A DNA stretch of 64,000 bases from Pseudomonas frederiksbergensis (GCF_035751725.1 NZ_CP142104.1:2542001-2606000); one strand, 5' to 3'; positions 16,165 through 25,954 are shown, numbered from the stretch's first letter. The notes: generated by a model from the letters alone, not told the origin. Numbers and translations are program-made.

Positions 16165-17703
16165 ATGAAGATTCGCTCACAAATCGGCATGGTCCTGAAC
16201 CTGGACAAATGCATCGGCTGCCACACCTGCTCGATCACCTGCAAGAACGTCTGGACCAGCCGCGAAGGCATGGAATACGCCTGGTTCAACAACGTCGAAT
16301 CCAAGCCGGGCATCGGCTATCCCAAGGAATGGGAAAACCAGGACAAGTGGAAGGGCGGCTGGGTCCGCAACGCCGACGGCTCGATCAACCCGCGCATCGG
16401 CGGCAAGTTCCGCGTGCTGGCGAACATCTTCGCCAACCCGGACCTGCCGAGCCTGGACGATTACTACGAACCGTTCGACTTCGACTACCAGCACCTGCAC
16501 ACCGCACCGCTGGGCGAGCACCAGCCCACCGCGCGCCCGCGTTCGGTGGTGTCCGGCAAGCGCATGGAGAAGATCGAGTGGGGCCCGAACTGGGAGGAAA
16601 TCCTCGGCACTGAATTCGCCAAGCGACGCAAGGACAAGAACTTCGACAAGATCCAGGCGGACATCTACGGCGAGTACGAAAACACTTTCATGATGTACCT
16701 GCCGCGCCTGTGCGAGCACTGCCTGAACCCGGCGTGCGCAGCGTCCTGCCCGAGCGGTGCGATCTACAAGCGCGAGGAAGACGGCATCGTCCTCATCGAC
16801 CAGGAGAAATGCCGCGGCTGGCGCATGTGCATCAGCGGCTGCCCGTACAAGAAGATCTACTTCAACTGGAAGAGCGGTAAGTCGGAAAAGTGCATCTTCT
16901 GCTACCCGCGCATCGAAGCCGGGATGCCGACCGTTTGCGCTGAGACCTGCGTTGGCCGGATTCGCTATCTCGGTGTGCTGCTGTATGACGCCGACCGCAT
17001 CAGTGAAGTGGCGAGCACCGCCAACGAGCAAGACCTGTACGAGAAGCAACTGGAAATCTTCCTCGACCCGAACGACCCGGCGGTGATTCGCCAGGCCCTG
17101 GCCGATGGCGTGCCGCAGTCGGTGATCGATTCGGCCCAACGTTCGCCGGTCTACAAAATGGCCGTGGATTGGAAACTCGCGCTGCCGCTGCACCCGGAAT
17201 ACCGCACCTTGCCGATGGTCTGGTACGTGCCGCCACTGTCGCCGATCCAGAACGCGGCCGCCGCCGGCACCGTGGGCATGAACGGGGTGATCCCGGATGT
17301 CGACAGCCTGCGCATCCCGCTGCGTTACCTGGCGAACATGCTCACCGCCGGCGATGAAAAACCGGTCAAGCATGCGCTGAAACGCTTGCTGGCGATGCGC
17401 GCCTACAAGCGTGCCGAGCAGGTCGACGGCGTGCAGGACCTACAAGTGCTCGCCGATGTCGGCTTGAGCGTGAACCAGGTGGAAGAGATGTACCGCTACC
17501 TGGCCATCGCCAACTACGAAGACCGTTTCGTGGTGCCGAGCGCCCACCGCGAAGATGCCATGAGCGATGCGTTCGCCGAACGCTCCGGTTGTGGTTTCAG
17601 CTTTGGCAGTGGTTGCAGCGGCAGCTCCGACACCAACATGTTCGGTGGCAAGAAAGCCAACCGCCGCGACGTGATCAAGACCGTGCAGTTGTGGGAGGAA
17701 TGA
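16165..17703 (+). CDS. narH: Nitrate reductase beta subunit NarH
   Basis: This 512-aa iron-sulfur subunit passes electrons from NarI haem to NarG. Cys groups are CIGCHTCSITCKNVW (residues about 16-30), CEHCLNPACAASCPSG, CRGWRMCISGCPYKK and CIFCYPRIEAG ... CAETCVGR. The Trp in CRGWRMC replaces a Cys, as expected for the one 3Fe-4S cluster. The C terminus is Gly/Cys/Ser-rich (SGCGFSFGSGCSGSSD). GAGGAGAAC lies just before the ATG at 16165. Confidence 0.97.
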   Translation: MKIRSQIGMVLNLDKCIGCHTCSITCKNVWTSREGMEYAWFNNVESKPGIGYPKEWENQDKWKGGWVRNADGSINPRIGGKFRVLANIFANPDLPSLDDYYEPFDFDYQHLHTAPLGEHQPTARPRSVVSGKRMEKIEWGPNWEEILGTEFAKRRKDKNFDKIQADIYGEYENTFMMYLPRLCEHCLNPACAASCPSGAIYKREEDGIVLIDQEKCRGWRMCISGCPYKKIYFNWKSGKSEKCIFCYPRIEAGMPTVCAETCVGRIRYLGVLLYDADRISEVASTANEQDLYEKQLEIFLDPNDPAVIRQALADGVPQSVIDSAQRSPVYKMAVDWKLALPLHPEYRTLPMVWYVPPLSPIQNAAAAGTVGMNGVIPDVDSLRIPLRYLANMLTAGDEKPVKHALKRLLAMRAYKRAEQVDGVQDLQVLADVGLSVNQVEEMYRYLAIANYEDRFVVPSAHREDAMSDAFAERSGCGFSFGSGCSGSSDTNMFGGKKANRRDVIKTVQLWEE

Positions 17704-17705
17704 GC

Positions 17706-18461
17706 ATGCGCATTCTCAAGGTGATTTCGTTGCTGCTCGATTACCCGACCGAGACCCTGGTGGCCGGTCGCGACGAGCTGGAGCAGGCGATCGTGCAGGC
17801 GCGGGAAATCAGTCCCGCCCAGCGTGCCGGGTTGTTCGAGCTGCTGGAGTTGATCTGCGGCCAGGACTTGATGGACGGCCAGGAGCATTACGGTGCGTTG
17901 TTTGGCCGGGGCCGTTCGCTGTCGCTGCTGCTGTTCGAACACGTGCATGGCGAGTCCCGCGACCGGGGCCAGGCCATGGTCGACATGATGGCCCAGTACG
18001 AAGAAGCCGGTTTTGCCATTGGCATCAAGGAACTGCCGGATTACATCCCGTTGTACCTGGAATTCCTGTCCACCCGCGAAGACCTTGAGGCCCGCGAGGG
18101 CCTGGCCGATGTCGCGCACCTGCTGGCCTTGCTCGCGGCGCGCCTGGACGAACGGGAAAGCGCCTACGCCAGTTGCTTCCGCGCCTTGCTGCAAATCGCC
18201 GGGGCCGAACCCCAGGCGGCGGTGGCCGAGATGCTTGAGCAGGTGAAGGCCGAGCATCGGGACGACTCCCTCGAAGCCCTGGACAAGGTCTGGGAAGAAG
18301 AGGCGGTGGATTTCATGAAGGCCGAGCAGCAAGACCGTTGCAGCTCGATGCCGAGCGCGCCGGGTCGGGTCCGGGAAGAAAGTGCGGTGCCGCTGCACTG
18401 GGTGGATTTTCAGCATGAAGGGCGGGCCGCAGCGCCCGCCGGGGAGGTGGGCAATGTCTAA
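17706..18461 (+). CDS. narJ: Nitrate reductase molybdenum cofactor assembly chaperone NarJ
   Basis: This protein of about 251 aa is of the TorD/NarJ family: an N-terminal 'KVISLLLDYPTETLV' and a mostly helical acidic body with ' KELPDYIPLYLEFLS', the NarJ signature. It binds the NarG N terminus and helps insert molybdenum cofactor and the FS0 cluster. GGGAGG at 17693-17698 suits the ATG at 17706 better than the overlapping ATG at 17700. It overlaps narI by 8 nt. Confidence 0.93.
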   Translation: MRILKVISLLLDYPTETLVAGRDELEQAIVQAREISPAQRAGLFELLELICGQDLMDGQEHYGALFGRGRSLSLLLFEHVHGESRDRGQAMVDMMAQYEEAGFAIGIKELPDYIPLYLEFLSTREDLEAREGLADVAHLLALLAARLDERESAYASCFRALLQIAGAEPQAAVAEMLEQVKAEHRDDSLEALDKVWEEEAVDFMKAEQQDRCSSMPSAPGRVREESAVPLHWVDFQHEGRAAAPAGEVGNV

Positions 18462-19134
18462 ATGGGATCTGTTGTTGTTCGGGGTCTATCCCTATGTCGC
18501 CCTGGCGATCTGCCTGATCGGCAGCTGGGCGCGGTTCGACCTGTCGCAGTACACCTGGAAGGCCGGTTCGAGCCAGATGCTCAACAAGCGCGGCATGCGC
18601 GTGGCCAGCAACCTGTTCCACGTCGGCGTGCTGTTCGTGTTGGCTGGGCATTTTGTCGGGCTGCTGACGCCTTCGGCGGTTTATCACCACTTCCTGAGCA
18701 CCGAGAACAAGCAGTTGCTGGCGATGGTTTCCGGCGGTTTCTTCGGCGTGCTTGGGCTGATCGGCTTGCTGATGTTGCTCAACCGCCGGCTGACCGATCC
18801 ACGGGTTCGCGCCACCTCCAATGTGTCGGACATCCTGGTGCTGGTAGTACTGCTGGTGCAGTTGGTGCTCGGCCTGATGACTATCGTCGCATCCACCGCC
18901 CACATGGACGGTTCGGTGATGGTGATGCTGGCTGACTGGGCGCAGAACACCGTGCTACTCAAGCCAGTCGAGGCCGCCACGGCCATGGCCCCGGTGGGTC
19001 TGGTCTACAAGCTCCACGTATTGCTCGGCCTGACCCTGTTCGTGCTGTTCCCTTTCACCCGTCTCGTCCATATCGTCAGCGCGCCGGTCTGGTACCTGGG
19101 GCGTCGTTATCAAATCGTTCGGCAGAAGTTCTGA
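18454..19134 (+). CDS. narI: Nitrate reductase gamma subunit NarI (cytochrome b)
   Basis: This 226-aa integral membrane protein has five predicted helices. It oxidises quinol and carries two b haems. His ligand candidates are in 'ASNLFHVGVLFVLAGHFVG' (helix 2) and 'LVYKLHVLLGLTLFVLFPFTRLVH' (helix 5; split here as KLHVLLG and TRLVH). The short N terminus MSKWDLLLFGVYPY is typical. Start ATG 18454 lies within the narJ end, with GGGGAGG upstream. Confidence 0.95.
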   Translation: MSKWDLLLFGVYPYVALAICLIGSWARFDLSQYTWKAGSSQMLNKRGMRVASNLFHVGVLFVLAGHFVGLLTPSAVYHHFLSTENKQLLAMVSGGFFGVLGLIGLLMLLNRRLTDPRVRATSNVSDILVLVVLLVQLVLGLMTIVASTAHMDGSVMVMLADWAQNTVLLKPVEAATAMAPVGLVYKLHVLLGLTLFVLFPFTRLVHIVSAPVWYLGRRYQIVRQKF

Positions 19135-19144
19135 GGAGAAGATC

Positions 19145-20098
19145 ATGGCGAGTGGATGCGGATGTGGTGGCGGTAATGGCGGCGGCGGTTGTGGTTCCTC
19201 GGCTAAAGCCGCGCCGATAGTCGATATCGAACCGGTAGGGGCGGTGGCGTTCGAGCCGGCCCAGGCCGAGCCGACGGTGGCGGATGAAGCGCCGCAGTTG
19301 ATCGCCAGCAGCGAGCAGGAATGGCCGATCATCAGCGTCAACGGGGTGTTGATCACCCCGCAGGCGATGGCCCAAGAGCTGCAATATCACCCGGCGCAAA
19401 GTCGTGAGGAGGCGGTCTACCAGGCCGCCCGCGCCTTGGTGATACGTGAACTGCTCCAGCAACGTATCGCCGAACTGGGCCTGGCGTTGCAGGTCGGTGC
19501 CGGTGAAAACGAAGAAGAAGCGGCGACGCGGCTGTTGCTCGAGCGCGAGGTGCAGGTGCCGCAGTGCGACGAGGCCACCTGCCTGCGTTACTACGACAGC
19601 AACCGCGGGCGCTTTCACAGCGCACCGTTGCTGGCGGTACGGCACATCCTGCTCGAATGCGCGCCGGACGATGCCGAGGCCCGCAGCCTGGCTCATGTAC
19701 AAGCCGAGTTGCTGCTGGAACGGCTGGACCAATTCCCGGGCAGTTTCGCCGAGTTGGCGCTGAAGCATTCGGCGTGCCCGTCCAAGGAGCAGGGCGGCTC
19801 GCTGGGGCAGATCAGCAAGGGCCAGACCGTGCCGGAGCTGGAGCGCCAGTTGTTCACGCTGCCGGCGGGCCTGGCGAGCAAGCCGTTGGAAAGTCGTTAT
19901 GGCTGGCACGTGATCAGCATCGACCAGCGCATCGACGGCCAGCCGTTGCCGTACGAGGCGGTGGCGACGGCGATTCGAACCCAGTTGCAGCAGGGCGTGT
20001 GGCAAAAAGCGCTGGTGCAGTACCTGCAAACCCTGATCGGTGCGGCGGATATTCGCGGTATTCATCTTCAGGGCGCCGACTCGCCGCTGGTGCAGTGA
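19145..20098 (+). CDS. Parvulin-type peptidyl-prolyl isomerase of the nar operon
   Basis: This 317-aa protein has a C-terminal PpiC/parvulin domain (about residues 165-270) with [15 protein letters not shown], '[20 protein letters not shown]', SLGQISKGQ and YGWHVISID. It has an N-terminal SurA/NifM-like helical part. It starts with an odd Cys/Gly-rich tail, CGCGGGNGGGGCG, which could bind metal. There is no signal peptide, so it should be cytoplasmic. GAGGAGAAG precedes the ATG, 10 nt after narI. Position 3' of narI in Pseudomonas suggests help in nitrate reductase maturation; this is not shown by the sequence alone. Confidence 0.88.
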   Translation: MASGCGCGGGNGGGGCGSSAKAAPIVDIEPVGAVAFEPAQAEPTVADEAPQLIASSEQEWPIISVNGVLITPQAMAQELQYHPAQSREEAVYQAARALVIRELLQQRIAELGLALQVGAGENEEEAATRLLLEREVQVPQCDEATCLRYYDSNRGRFHSAPLLAVRHILLECAPDDAEARSLAHVQAELLLERLDQFPGSFAELALKHSACPSKEQGGSLGQISKGQTVPELERQLFTLPAGLASKPLESRYGWHVISIDQRIDGQPLPYEAVATAIRTQLQQGVWQKALVQYLQTLIGAADIRGIHLQGADSPLVQ

Positions 20099-20123
20099 GC
20101 AGCGGTTCAACCGGGAGGTACGC

Positions 20124-21116
20124 ATGAACGGGGTGTTGCAGGATGGGTTTGGGCGCCAGATCGATTATTTGCGGATGTCGGTGACCGATCGTTGTGATTT
20201 TCGTTGTGTGTATTGCATGGCGAAAAACATGACCTTCCTGCCGCGCCAGCAAGTATTGACCCTGGAAGAACTGCAGCGCCTGGCGCGGTTGTTCGTCGGC
20301 CTGGGGGTGAAGAAGATTCGCCTCACCGGAGGCGAGCCGCTGATCCGCCCGGGCATCGTCGGGTTGTGTCGCGACATCGCGGCGTTGCCCGGCCTGCGGG
20401 AACTGGTGATGACCAGCAACGGCTCGCAACTGGGCCGCTTGGCCCGGCCGCTGGTGGATGCTGGCGTCAAGCGTATGAACATCAGCCTCGACAGCCTCGA
20501 CGGCGAACGCTTCCGAGCCATCACCCGCAACGGCGATCTGGATCGGGTGCTGGCCGGTATCGAGGCGGCAACCGGCGCGGGATTCGAGCGGATCAAACTC
20601 AACTGCGTGGTGATGAAAGGGCGCAACTTCGATGAAGTCCCGGCGCTGGTGCAATACGCCATCGACCAGCGCATCGACATCAGTTTCATCGAGGAAATGC
20701 CCTTGGGTGAGGTGGGACGTTCCCGTGGTGAGTCGTTCTGTTCCAGTGATGAAGTTCGAGCTGAAATTGCCCGGCACCATCGTTTGCTCGACAGTGCCGA
20801 GAGCAGCGGCGGACCGGCGCGTTATGTGCGCCTGGAGCGTCATCCAGATACCCGGATCGGTTTCATTTCGCCCAACACCCACAACTTCTGCGCCAGTTGC
20901 AACCGCGTGCGCATGACCGTCGAAGGGCGCTTGCTGTTGTGCCTGGGCCAAGAAGATTCGCTGGACCTCAGGGGGTTGTTGCGGCGTTATCCGCTGGATG
21001 ATGAGCCGATCATGCAGTCGATCAAACGGGCATTGAAAGGCAAACCTTTGCAGCATGACTTCAGCCCCGCTGGGGAAGTGCAGATCGTGCGGTTCATGAA
21101 CATGAGTGGTGGGTAA
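20124..21116 (+). CDS. moaA: GTP 3',8-cyclase MoaA (molybdenum cofactor synthesis)
   Basis: This 330-aa radical SAM enzyme carries out the first step of molybdopterin synthesis. The N-terminal radical SAM cluster is CDFRCVYC (residues about 24-31), the SAM-binding GGEP motif is in [11 protein letters not shown], and a second C-terminal cluster uses [10 protein letters not shown] and LCLGQED. The protein ends in Gly-Gly, as MoaA enzymes require. Start ATG 20124 has GGGAGG 6 nt upstream. Its place at the end of the nar operon supplies cofactor for NarG; other moaA copies may exist elsewhere. Confidence 0.95.
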   Translation: MNGVLQDGFGRQIDYLRMSVTDRCDFRCVYCMAKNMTFLPRQQVLTLEELQRLARLFVGLGVKKIRLTGGEPLIRPGIVGLCRDIAALPGLRELVMTSNGSQLGRLARPLVDAGVKRMNISLDSLDGERFRAITRNGDLDRVLAGIEAATGAGFERIKLNCVVMKGRNFDEVPALVQYAIDQRIDISFIEEMPLGEVGRSRGESFCSSDEVRAEIARHHRLLDSAESSGGPARYVRLERHPDTRIGFISPNTHNFCASCNRVRMTVEGRLLLCLGQEDSLDLRGLLRRYPLDDEPIMQSIKRALKGKPLQHDFSPAGEVQIVRFMNMSGG

Positions 21117-21129
21117 GAGTGGCGGCTTT

Positions 21130-21160
21130 GTGGCGAGGGAGCTTCTTGCTCCCTCGCCAC
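21130..21160. repeat. REP element (hairpin) after moaA
   Basis: GTGGCGAGGGAGC and GCTCCCTCGCCAC form a 13-bp perfect stem with loop TTCTT. This is a single REP hairpin 14 nt after moaA, which may also protect the 3' end of the nar transcript. No T-run follows. Confidence 0.8.
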
Positions 21161-21206
21161 GGCATTTCAGCGTTGGTGAAACAGCTTTGCAGATCATTGT
21201 CCCTTC

Positions 21207-21220
21207 TTGATGTCGGTCAA
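21207..21220 (+). promoter_or_regulatory. Anr/Dnr box of the nrdD promoter
   Basis: TTGATGTCGGTCAA matches TTGAT-N4-(A/G)TCAA. Centre 21213.5 places a class II start near 21255, with TATCCT at 21243-21248 as the -10 box. This fits anaerobic induction of the oxygen-sensitive reductase. Confidence 0.75.
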
Positions 21221-21248
21221 TTTCAGGCAACCTATTGAGACGTATCCT

Positions 21249-21295
21249 CCACTGCATATTGTGTCTTTAAGATAAATAACACCTATATGTAGTAT
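21249..21295 (+). promoter_or_regulatory. Tandem NrdR boxes upstream of nrdD
   Basis: CCACTGCATATTGTGT (21249-21264) matches the NrdR consensus ACACWATATATWGTGT at 13 of 16 positions. A weaker copy, CACCTATATGTAGTAT (21280-21295), follows exactly 31 bp later, three helical turns, which is the usual spacing of NrdR box pairs. They cover the predicted start site, so NrdR would repress. The second box is weak (about 11 of 16). Confidence 0.6.
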
Positions 21296-21306
21296 CTGGA
21301 GCCAAA

Positions 21307-23322
21307 ATGCACAGCACGTTGATCTCAGTAGGCTGCAACCGCTTGCACAAGCGCGATGGCAGCGTCGTGGCCTTTGACGCGGACAAGATCCGCCAGGCGT
21401 TGATCGCCGCTGGCAGGGCCACCGGCGAATACGCCGAAGCCGAGGCCGAAGGCTTGCTCGAGGCGGTGTTGGCGCGGTTGGAAGGGCAGGCGCGGCTGAA
21501 CGTCGAGCAGATCCAGGACCGGGTCGAGCGCGTATTGATGGACGCCGGCTATTTCCTGTCCATGCGCGCCTACATCGTCTACCGCGAGCAACACGGACGC
21601 CTGCGTCGGGATCGCCGCACGCTGGTGGAAGTCGCCACGTCGATGAACGAATACCTGGACCGCGAGGACTGGCGCGTGCAGGCCAACGCCAACCAGGGTT
21701 ATTCCCTGGGCGGGTTGATCCTCAACGTTTCGGGCAAGGTCACCGCCAACTATTGGCTGGACGAGGTCTACAGCCAGGCCATCGGCGAGGCGCACCGCGA
21801 GGCGGATTTGCATATTCATGACCTGGACATGCTCGCCGGCTATTGCGCCGGTTGGTCCCTGCGCACGTTATTGCATGAAGGCCTCAACGGCGTGCCGGGA
21901 CGGGTCGAGGCCGGCCCGCCCAAGCATTTGAGCAGCGCCCTGGGGCAGATGGTGAATTTCCTCGGCACCCTGCAAAACGAATGGGCCGGCGCCCAGGCCT
22001 TCAGTTCGTTCGACACCTACCTGGCGCCCTATGTACGCAAGGACAACCTCAGCTACGACGACGTCCGTCAGTCGCTGCAGGAGTTCATCTACAACCTCAA
22101 CGTGCCGTCGCGCTGGGGCACGCAAACGCCGTTCACCAACCTCACCTTCGACTGGGTCTGCCCCCAGGATCTGCGCGAGCAGATCCCAGTGATCGGCGGC
22201 GAAGAGATGCCGTTCGCCTACGGTGACCTGCAGGCGGAAATGGAGTTGATCAACCGTGCCTACATCGAAGTGATGCAGGCCGGCGATGCGAAGGGCCGGG
22301 TGTTCACCTTCCCGATACCGACCTACAACATCACCCATGATTTTCCGTGGGACAGCGAAAACGCCGACCGCCTGTTCGAGATGACTGCCCGCTATGGCCT
22401 GCCGTATTTCCAGAACTTCCTGAATTCGGACATGCAACCCAACCAGGTGCGGTCGATGTGCTGCCGCTTGCAACTGGACGTACGCGAGCTGCTCAAGCGC
22501 GGCGGTGGCCTGTTCGGTTCGGCGGAGCAGACCGGTTCCCTGGGCGTGGTGACGATCAACTGCGCGCGGCTGGGCTACCTGTACAAAGGCAACACCAGCG
22601 GGCTGCTGCAACGCATCGATACCCTGATGGAACTGGCGAAGGAGAGCCTGGAGGTCAAGCGCAAGGTGATCCAGCATCACATGGATGCCGGCTTGTACCC
22701 CTACACCAAGCGCTACCTCGGCACCTTGCGCAATCACTTTTCCACCATCGGCGTGAACGGCCTGCACGAAATGCTGCGCAATTTCACCGATGACCAGGAG
22801 GGCCTGCACACCGAAACAGGCCGGGCCTTCGCCCTGAAGTTGCTGGACCACGTGCGGGCCACGCTGCTGCGTTTCCAGGAAGAAACCGGCCACCTCTACA
22901 ACCTCGAAGCGACACCCGCCGAAGGCACCACGTATCGCTTCGCCAAGGAAGACCTCAAGCGCTACCCCGACATCCTCCAGGCCGGCAGCCCGGTCGCACC
23001 GTACTACACCAACTCTTCGCAACTGCCGGTGGGCTTCACCGAAGATCCGTTCGAAGCCCTGGAGCTGCAAGACGAACTGCAATGCAAGTACACCGGCGGC
23101 ACCGTGCTGCACCTGTACATGGCCGAGCAGATTTCCTCGACGCAGGCCTGCAAGCAACTGGTACGCAAGGCCTTGGGGCGTTTCCGCCTGCCGTACCTGA
23201 CCATCACGCCGACGTTTTCCATCTGCCCGGTGCACGGCTACCTGGCCGGCGAACATGAGTTCTGCCCGAAATGCGACGAAGCCTTGCTGCTGCAACAGCA
23301 GCACCAAGGCAGCGTTCACTGA
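21307..23322 (+). CDS. nrdD: Anaerobic ribonucleoside-triphosphate reductase NrdD, large part without glycyl-radical tail
   Basis: This 671-aa class III ribonucleotide reductase reduces NTPs without oxygen. An N-terminal ATP-cone ('KRDGSVVAFDADKIRQAL') is followed by the catalytic barrel with MCCRLQLDVREL. A zinc-finger-like end follows: CPVHGYLAGEHEFCPKC. The protein then stops after 'DEALLLQQQHQGSVH'. The normal C-terminal RVxGY glycyl-radical motif is absent here and is found in the next small gene. GGAG lies upstream of the ATG at 21307. Expression probably depends on the Anr and NrdR sites. Confidence 0.93.
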   Translation: MHSTLISVGCNRLHKRDGSVVAFDADKIRQALIAAGRATGEYAEAEAEGLLEAVLARLEGQARLNVEQIQDRVERVLMDAGYFLSMRAYIVYREQHGRLRRDRRTLVEVATSMNEYLDREDWRVQANANQGYSLGGLILNVSGKVTANYWLDEVYSQAIGEAHREADLHIHDLDMLAGYCAGWSLRTLLHEGLNGVPGRVEAGPPKHLSSALGQMVNFLGTLQNEWAGAQAFSSFDTYLAPYVRKDNLSYDDVRQSLQEFIYNLNVPSRWGTQTPFTNLTFDWVCPQDLREQIPVIGGEEMPFAYGDLQAEMELINRAYIEVMQAGDAKGRVFTFPIPTYNITHDFPWDSENADRLFEMTARYGLPYFQNFLNSDMQPNQVRSMCCRLQLDVRELLKRGGGLFGSAEQTGSLGVVTINCARLGYLYKGNTSGLLQRIDTLMELAKESLEVKRKVIQHHMDAGLYPYTKRYLGTLRNHFSTIGVNGLHEMLRNFTDDQEGLHTETGRAFALKLLDHVRATLLRFQEETGHLYNLEATPAEGTTYRFAKEDLKRYPDILQAGSPVAPYYTNSSQLPVGFTEDPFEALELQDELQCKYTGGTVLHLYMAEQISSTQACKQLVRKALGRFRLPYLTITPTFSICPVHGYLAGEHEFCPKCDEALLLQQQHQGSVH

Positions 23323-23353
23323 TCCGATCCATCGACCGCAAGGAGCTTTATCC

Positions 23354-23515
23354 ATGAGCGCAGTACAAACGATTCCACAGGCGCAGCGTCAACGTTGCGA
23401 AGTCTGGACCCGGGTGATGGGTTATCACCGCCCGGTGGCGGCCTTCAACCCTGGCAAGCAGTCCGAGCATCGCGAGCGGGTGCACTTCACCGAACGCGCG
23501 GCCGGGCGTCCATGA
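23354..23515 (+). CDS. Separate 53-aa glycyl-radical domain of class III ribonucleotide reductase
   Basis: The ATG at 23354 has AAGGAG 8 nt upstream. The product contains CEVWTRVMGYHRPV followed by AFNPGKQSEHRERVHF. This matches the C-terminal end of NrdD proteins, where Gly in RVxGY carries the stable radical and FNxGKQ follows. It starts 31 nt after the nrdD stop and in another frame, so it is a separate gene unless frameshifted. It overlaps nrdG by 4 nt (ATGA). The small polypeptide probably docks on NrdD to complete the enzyme and be activated by NrdG. Function is inferred from motif identity. Confidence 0.85.
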   Translation: MSAVQTIPQAQRQRCEVWTRVMGYHRPVAAFNPGKQSEHRERVHFTERAAGRP

Positions 23516-24207
23516 GTCGAGTGCTACGGGTCGGGGGCATGGTGCCCCTGACCACCCTCGATTATCCGGGCCAACTGGCCTGCGTCCTGTTCTGCCAGGG
23601 CTGCGCCTGGCGCTGTCGTTATTGCCATAACCCGCAACTGATCCCGCCGCGCGGCAGCGAAGAAGTGGACTGGTGTCGGGTGCTGGCGTTCCTCCAGCGC
23701 CGCCAGGACTTGCTCGATGCCGTGGTGTTCAGCGGTGGCGAACCGACCTTGCAGGACGGCCTGGCCGCGGCCATGGAGGAGGTGCGGCAAATGGGCTTTC
23801 GCATCGGCCTGCACAGCGCCGGCATCAAGCCGCCGGCCTTCGCCAAAGTGGTCGGGCTGGCCGATTGGGTCGGCTTCGACGTCAAGGCCCTGCCCGAAGA
23901 TGCCCTGGACGTGACCCGGGTCGAAGGCAGCGGCGCGGCGAACTGGCGCAGCCTCGACCATCTGCTCGACAGTGGCGTGGACTACGAGTGCCGCACCACC
24001 GTGCACTGGCATCTGTTCGACCCCGACCGACTGTTGGCCCTGGCCCGCCGCTTGAGCGAGCGGGGCGTCAGTCGTTTTGCCGTGCAACTGGTGCGCACCG
24101 CACGGATGCTCGACCCCCACCTTTCCAGCGTTTCGGCACACGCCTTGCAGCCTGAGCTGTGGGCCGCGATGCGCGAGTTGTTCCCCTCGTTCGTATTACG
24201 CAGTTGA
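23512..24207 (+). CDS. nrdG: Anaerobic ribonucleotide reductase activase NrdG (radical SAM)
   Basis: This 231-aa radical SAM protein has the 4Fe-4S motif CAWRCRYC (about residues 32-39) followed by HNPQL, and [10 protein letters not shown] as SAM-binding loop. It abstracts hydrogen from the glycine of the reductase tail, here encoded immediately upstream with ATGA overlap. The start ATG at 23512 aligns with the N terminus '[20 protein letters not shown]', typical of NrdG2/pyruvate-formate-lyase-activase-like proteins. Longer upstream frames have no start signal. Confidence 0.92.
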   Translation: MSRVLRVGGMVPLTTLDYPGQLACVLFCQGCAWRCRYCHNPQLIPPRGSEEVDWCRVLAFLQRRQDLLDAVVFSGGEPTLQDGLAAAMEEVRQMGFRIGLHSAGIKPPAFAKVVGLADWVGFDVKALPEDALDVTRVEGSGAANWRSLDHLLDSGVDYECRTTVHWHLFDPDRLLALARRLSERGVSRFAVQLVRTARMLDPHLSSVSAHALQPELWAAMRELFPSFVLRS

Positions 24208-24320
24208 GCGACCGCGGCAACCCTCATCGACAGCGGCCCGGGATGTACCGGGCGAGATTTTTTCCAATGGTTTTCAAATGCGCTGCCATTTGGCAGGTAG
24301 TTGAACAGGGAGCATTTGAC

Positions 24321-25940
24321 ATGACCAGATTCACCACTGCCCAACGTATCGTGATCGGCTTCGCCATCGCGCCCTTTGCGTTGATCGCCCTGGCGCTGTA
24401 CGCCTTGAATGACCTGGCGATGCTGCGCGACCAGGCGGTACAGATCGTCCAGCGCGATTGGCCGAAGATCGACCCCATCATGGTAATCGCCACGGGCGTG
24501 CGCGATAACGCGAGGAACACCCGGGACCTGTTGATCGACAAGAACAACGCGCAGGTCCAGCAATCCATCGACACCACCCGCCAGCGCATCACCCAGGCTT
24601 TTGCGACGCTCGAACCGCTGTTCGACCAGCCCGAGGGCAAGGCCGTCTACGCCGAATTGAAGAAACGCCGCGAGGCCTACGTGGCCGCGTTTGTCCAGGT
24701 GCAGGCGCTGATCCGCCAGGGCGCGACGGACGAGGCGATGACGCAGCTCAAGCAAGGCGTGATCCCGGCGGAGCTTGAGGTGTACAAAAGCCTGGAGGCG
24801 ATGATGGCCTTGCAGGGCAGGATTTTCGTCGAGCGCGAACAACTGGCCCAGGCGCGCTACAGCGAAGCGCGACGCAACATGCTCGCGTTGGTGCTGGCGT
24901 GCCTGGCCGTGGTGAGCACCGTCGCGATGCTGGTGACCCGCAGCGTGACCCGGCCCCTCGGCGGGGAACCCACTGATGCGGCGCGGGTGCTGGGCCACAT
25001 CGCCCGGGGTGACCTGACGATCCGGGTACCCGTGGGCGTCGGAGCGAACGACAGCGTCATGGGCAGCATGCATGACATGCAACAGAGCCTGAACGCCATG
25101 GTCCGGCAGATTGCGGCGTCGGTGGATCGGGTGGCGAGTTCTTCGGAGGAGTTGAGTGCGGTGAGCAGCCAGACCAACAGTACGTTGCAGCTGCAAGGCC
25201 AGGAAATCGAACAGGCCGCCGCGGCGGTGAACCAGATGACCGCGGCGGTGGATGAGGTGGCGCGCAACGCCGTGAGCACCAGCGAAGCCTCGCGGCTCTC
25301 GGAGCAAACCGCCCAGCGCGGCCGTGAACAGGTCCAGGAAACCGTCGCGTCGATCCATGCCTTGGCCGACGGCGTGACCGATACGTCGGGACGCATCCAG
25401 CAACTGGCGGGGCGCGTCCAGGACATCAGCTCGGTGCTGGACGTCATCCGCAGCATTGCCGAACAGACCAACCTGCTGGCGCTGAACGCGGCCATCGAAG
25501 CGGCCCGCGCCGGGGATGCCGGCCGCGGGTTTGCGGTGGTGGCCGATGAAGTGCGGGCCCTGGCCCATCGCACCCAGGATTCGACCCGGGAAGTCGAAGA
25601 CATGATCGGCAATATCCGCCAGGACAGCGAGCAGGCCCTGACCGCGATGCAAGGCAACAGCGAACGGGTGCGAACCACGCTGCAAGTGGCCCAGCGCTCG
25701 GGAGACGCGCTGGATGAAATCGCCCGCTCGATCTCGCAGATCAACGAACGCAACCTGATGATCGCCAGCGCCACGGAGCAACAGGCGCTGGTGGCCCGCG
25801 AGGTAGACCGCAACCTGGTGGGCATCCGCAACCTGTCCGAACAAGTGTTGCTCGGCGCCCGCCATACCGACACCGCCGGCCAGGATCTGGCGCAGATGGC
25901 GGGGTCGCTGCATGAGACAGTGGCGCGGTTCAAGGTTTGA
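24321..25940 (+). CDS. Methyl-accepting chemotaxis protein
   Basis: This 539-aa chemoreceptor has an N-terminal membrane helix (residues about 8-30), a four-helix periplasmic sensor (HBM/4HB type), a second membrane helix near 190-212 and a HAMP domain. The cytoplasmic signalling domain has the hairpin tip [20 protein letters not shown]. There is no C-terminal NWETF methyltransferase tether. The ATG at 24321 follows AGGGAG. It stands alone between nrdG and a REP-like sequence. Ligand unknown; closeness to anaerobic genes does not prove a nitrate or oxygen role. Confidence 0.9.
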   Translation: MTRFTTAQRIVIGFAIAPFALIALALYALNDLAMLRDQAVQIVQRDWPKIDPIMVIATGVRDNARNTRDLLIDKNNAQVQQSIDTTRQRITQAFATLEPLFDQPEGKAVYAELKKRREAYVAAFVQVQALIRQGATDEAMTQLKQGVIPAELEVYKSLEAMMALQGRIFVEREQLAQARYSEARRNMLALVLACLAVVSTVAMLVTRSVTRPLGGEPTDAARVLGHIARGDLTIRVPVGVGANDSVMGSMHDMQQSLNAMVRQIAASVDRVASSSEELSAVSSQTNSTLQLQGQEIEQAAAAVNQMTAAVDEVARNAVSTSEASRLSEQTAQRGREQVQETVASIHALADGVTDTSGRIQQLAGRVQDISSVLDVIRSIAEQTNLLALNAAIEAARAGDAGRGFAVVADEVRALAHRTQDSTREVEDMIGNIRQDSEQALTAMQGNSERVRTTLQVAQRSGDALDEIARSISQINERNLMIASATEQQALVAREVDRNLVGIRNLSEQVLLGARHTDTAGQDLAQMAGSLHETVARFKV

Positions 25941-25954
25941 TGCCTTGCTAGTTT

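Noticed and set aside
14457..16313. Minus-strand frame (618 aa) across the narG-narH junction
   Set aside because: Antisense shadow of two well-identified genes in GC-rich DNA.
21130..21160. Rho-independent terminator after moaA
   Set aside because: The stem is strong but has no T-run and matches the REP core found elsewhere, so it is called a REP element.
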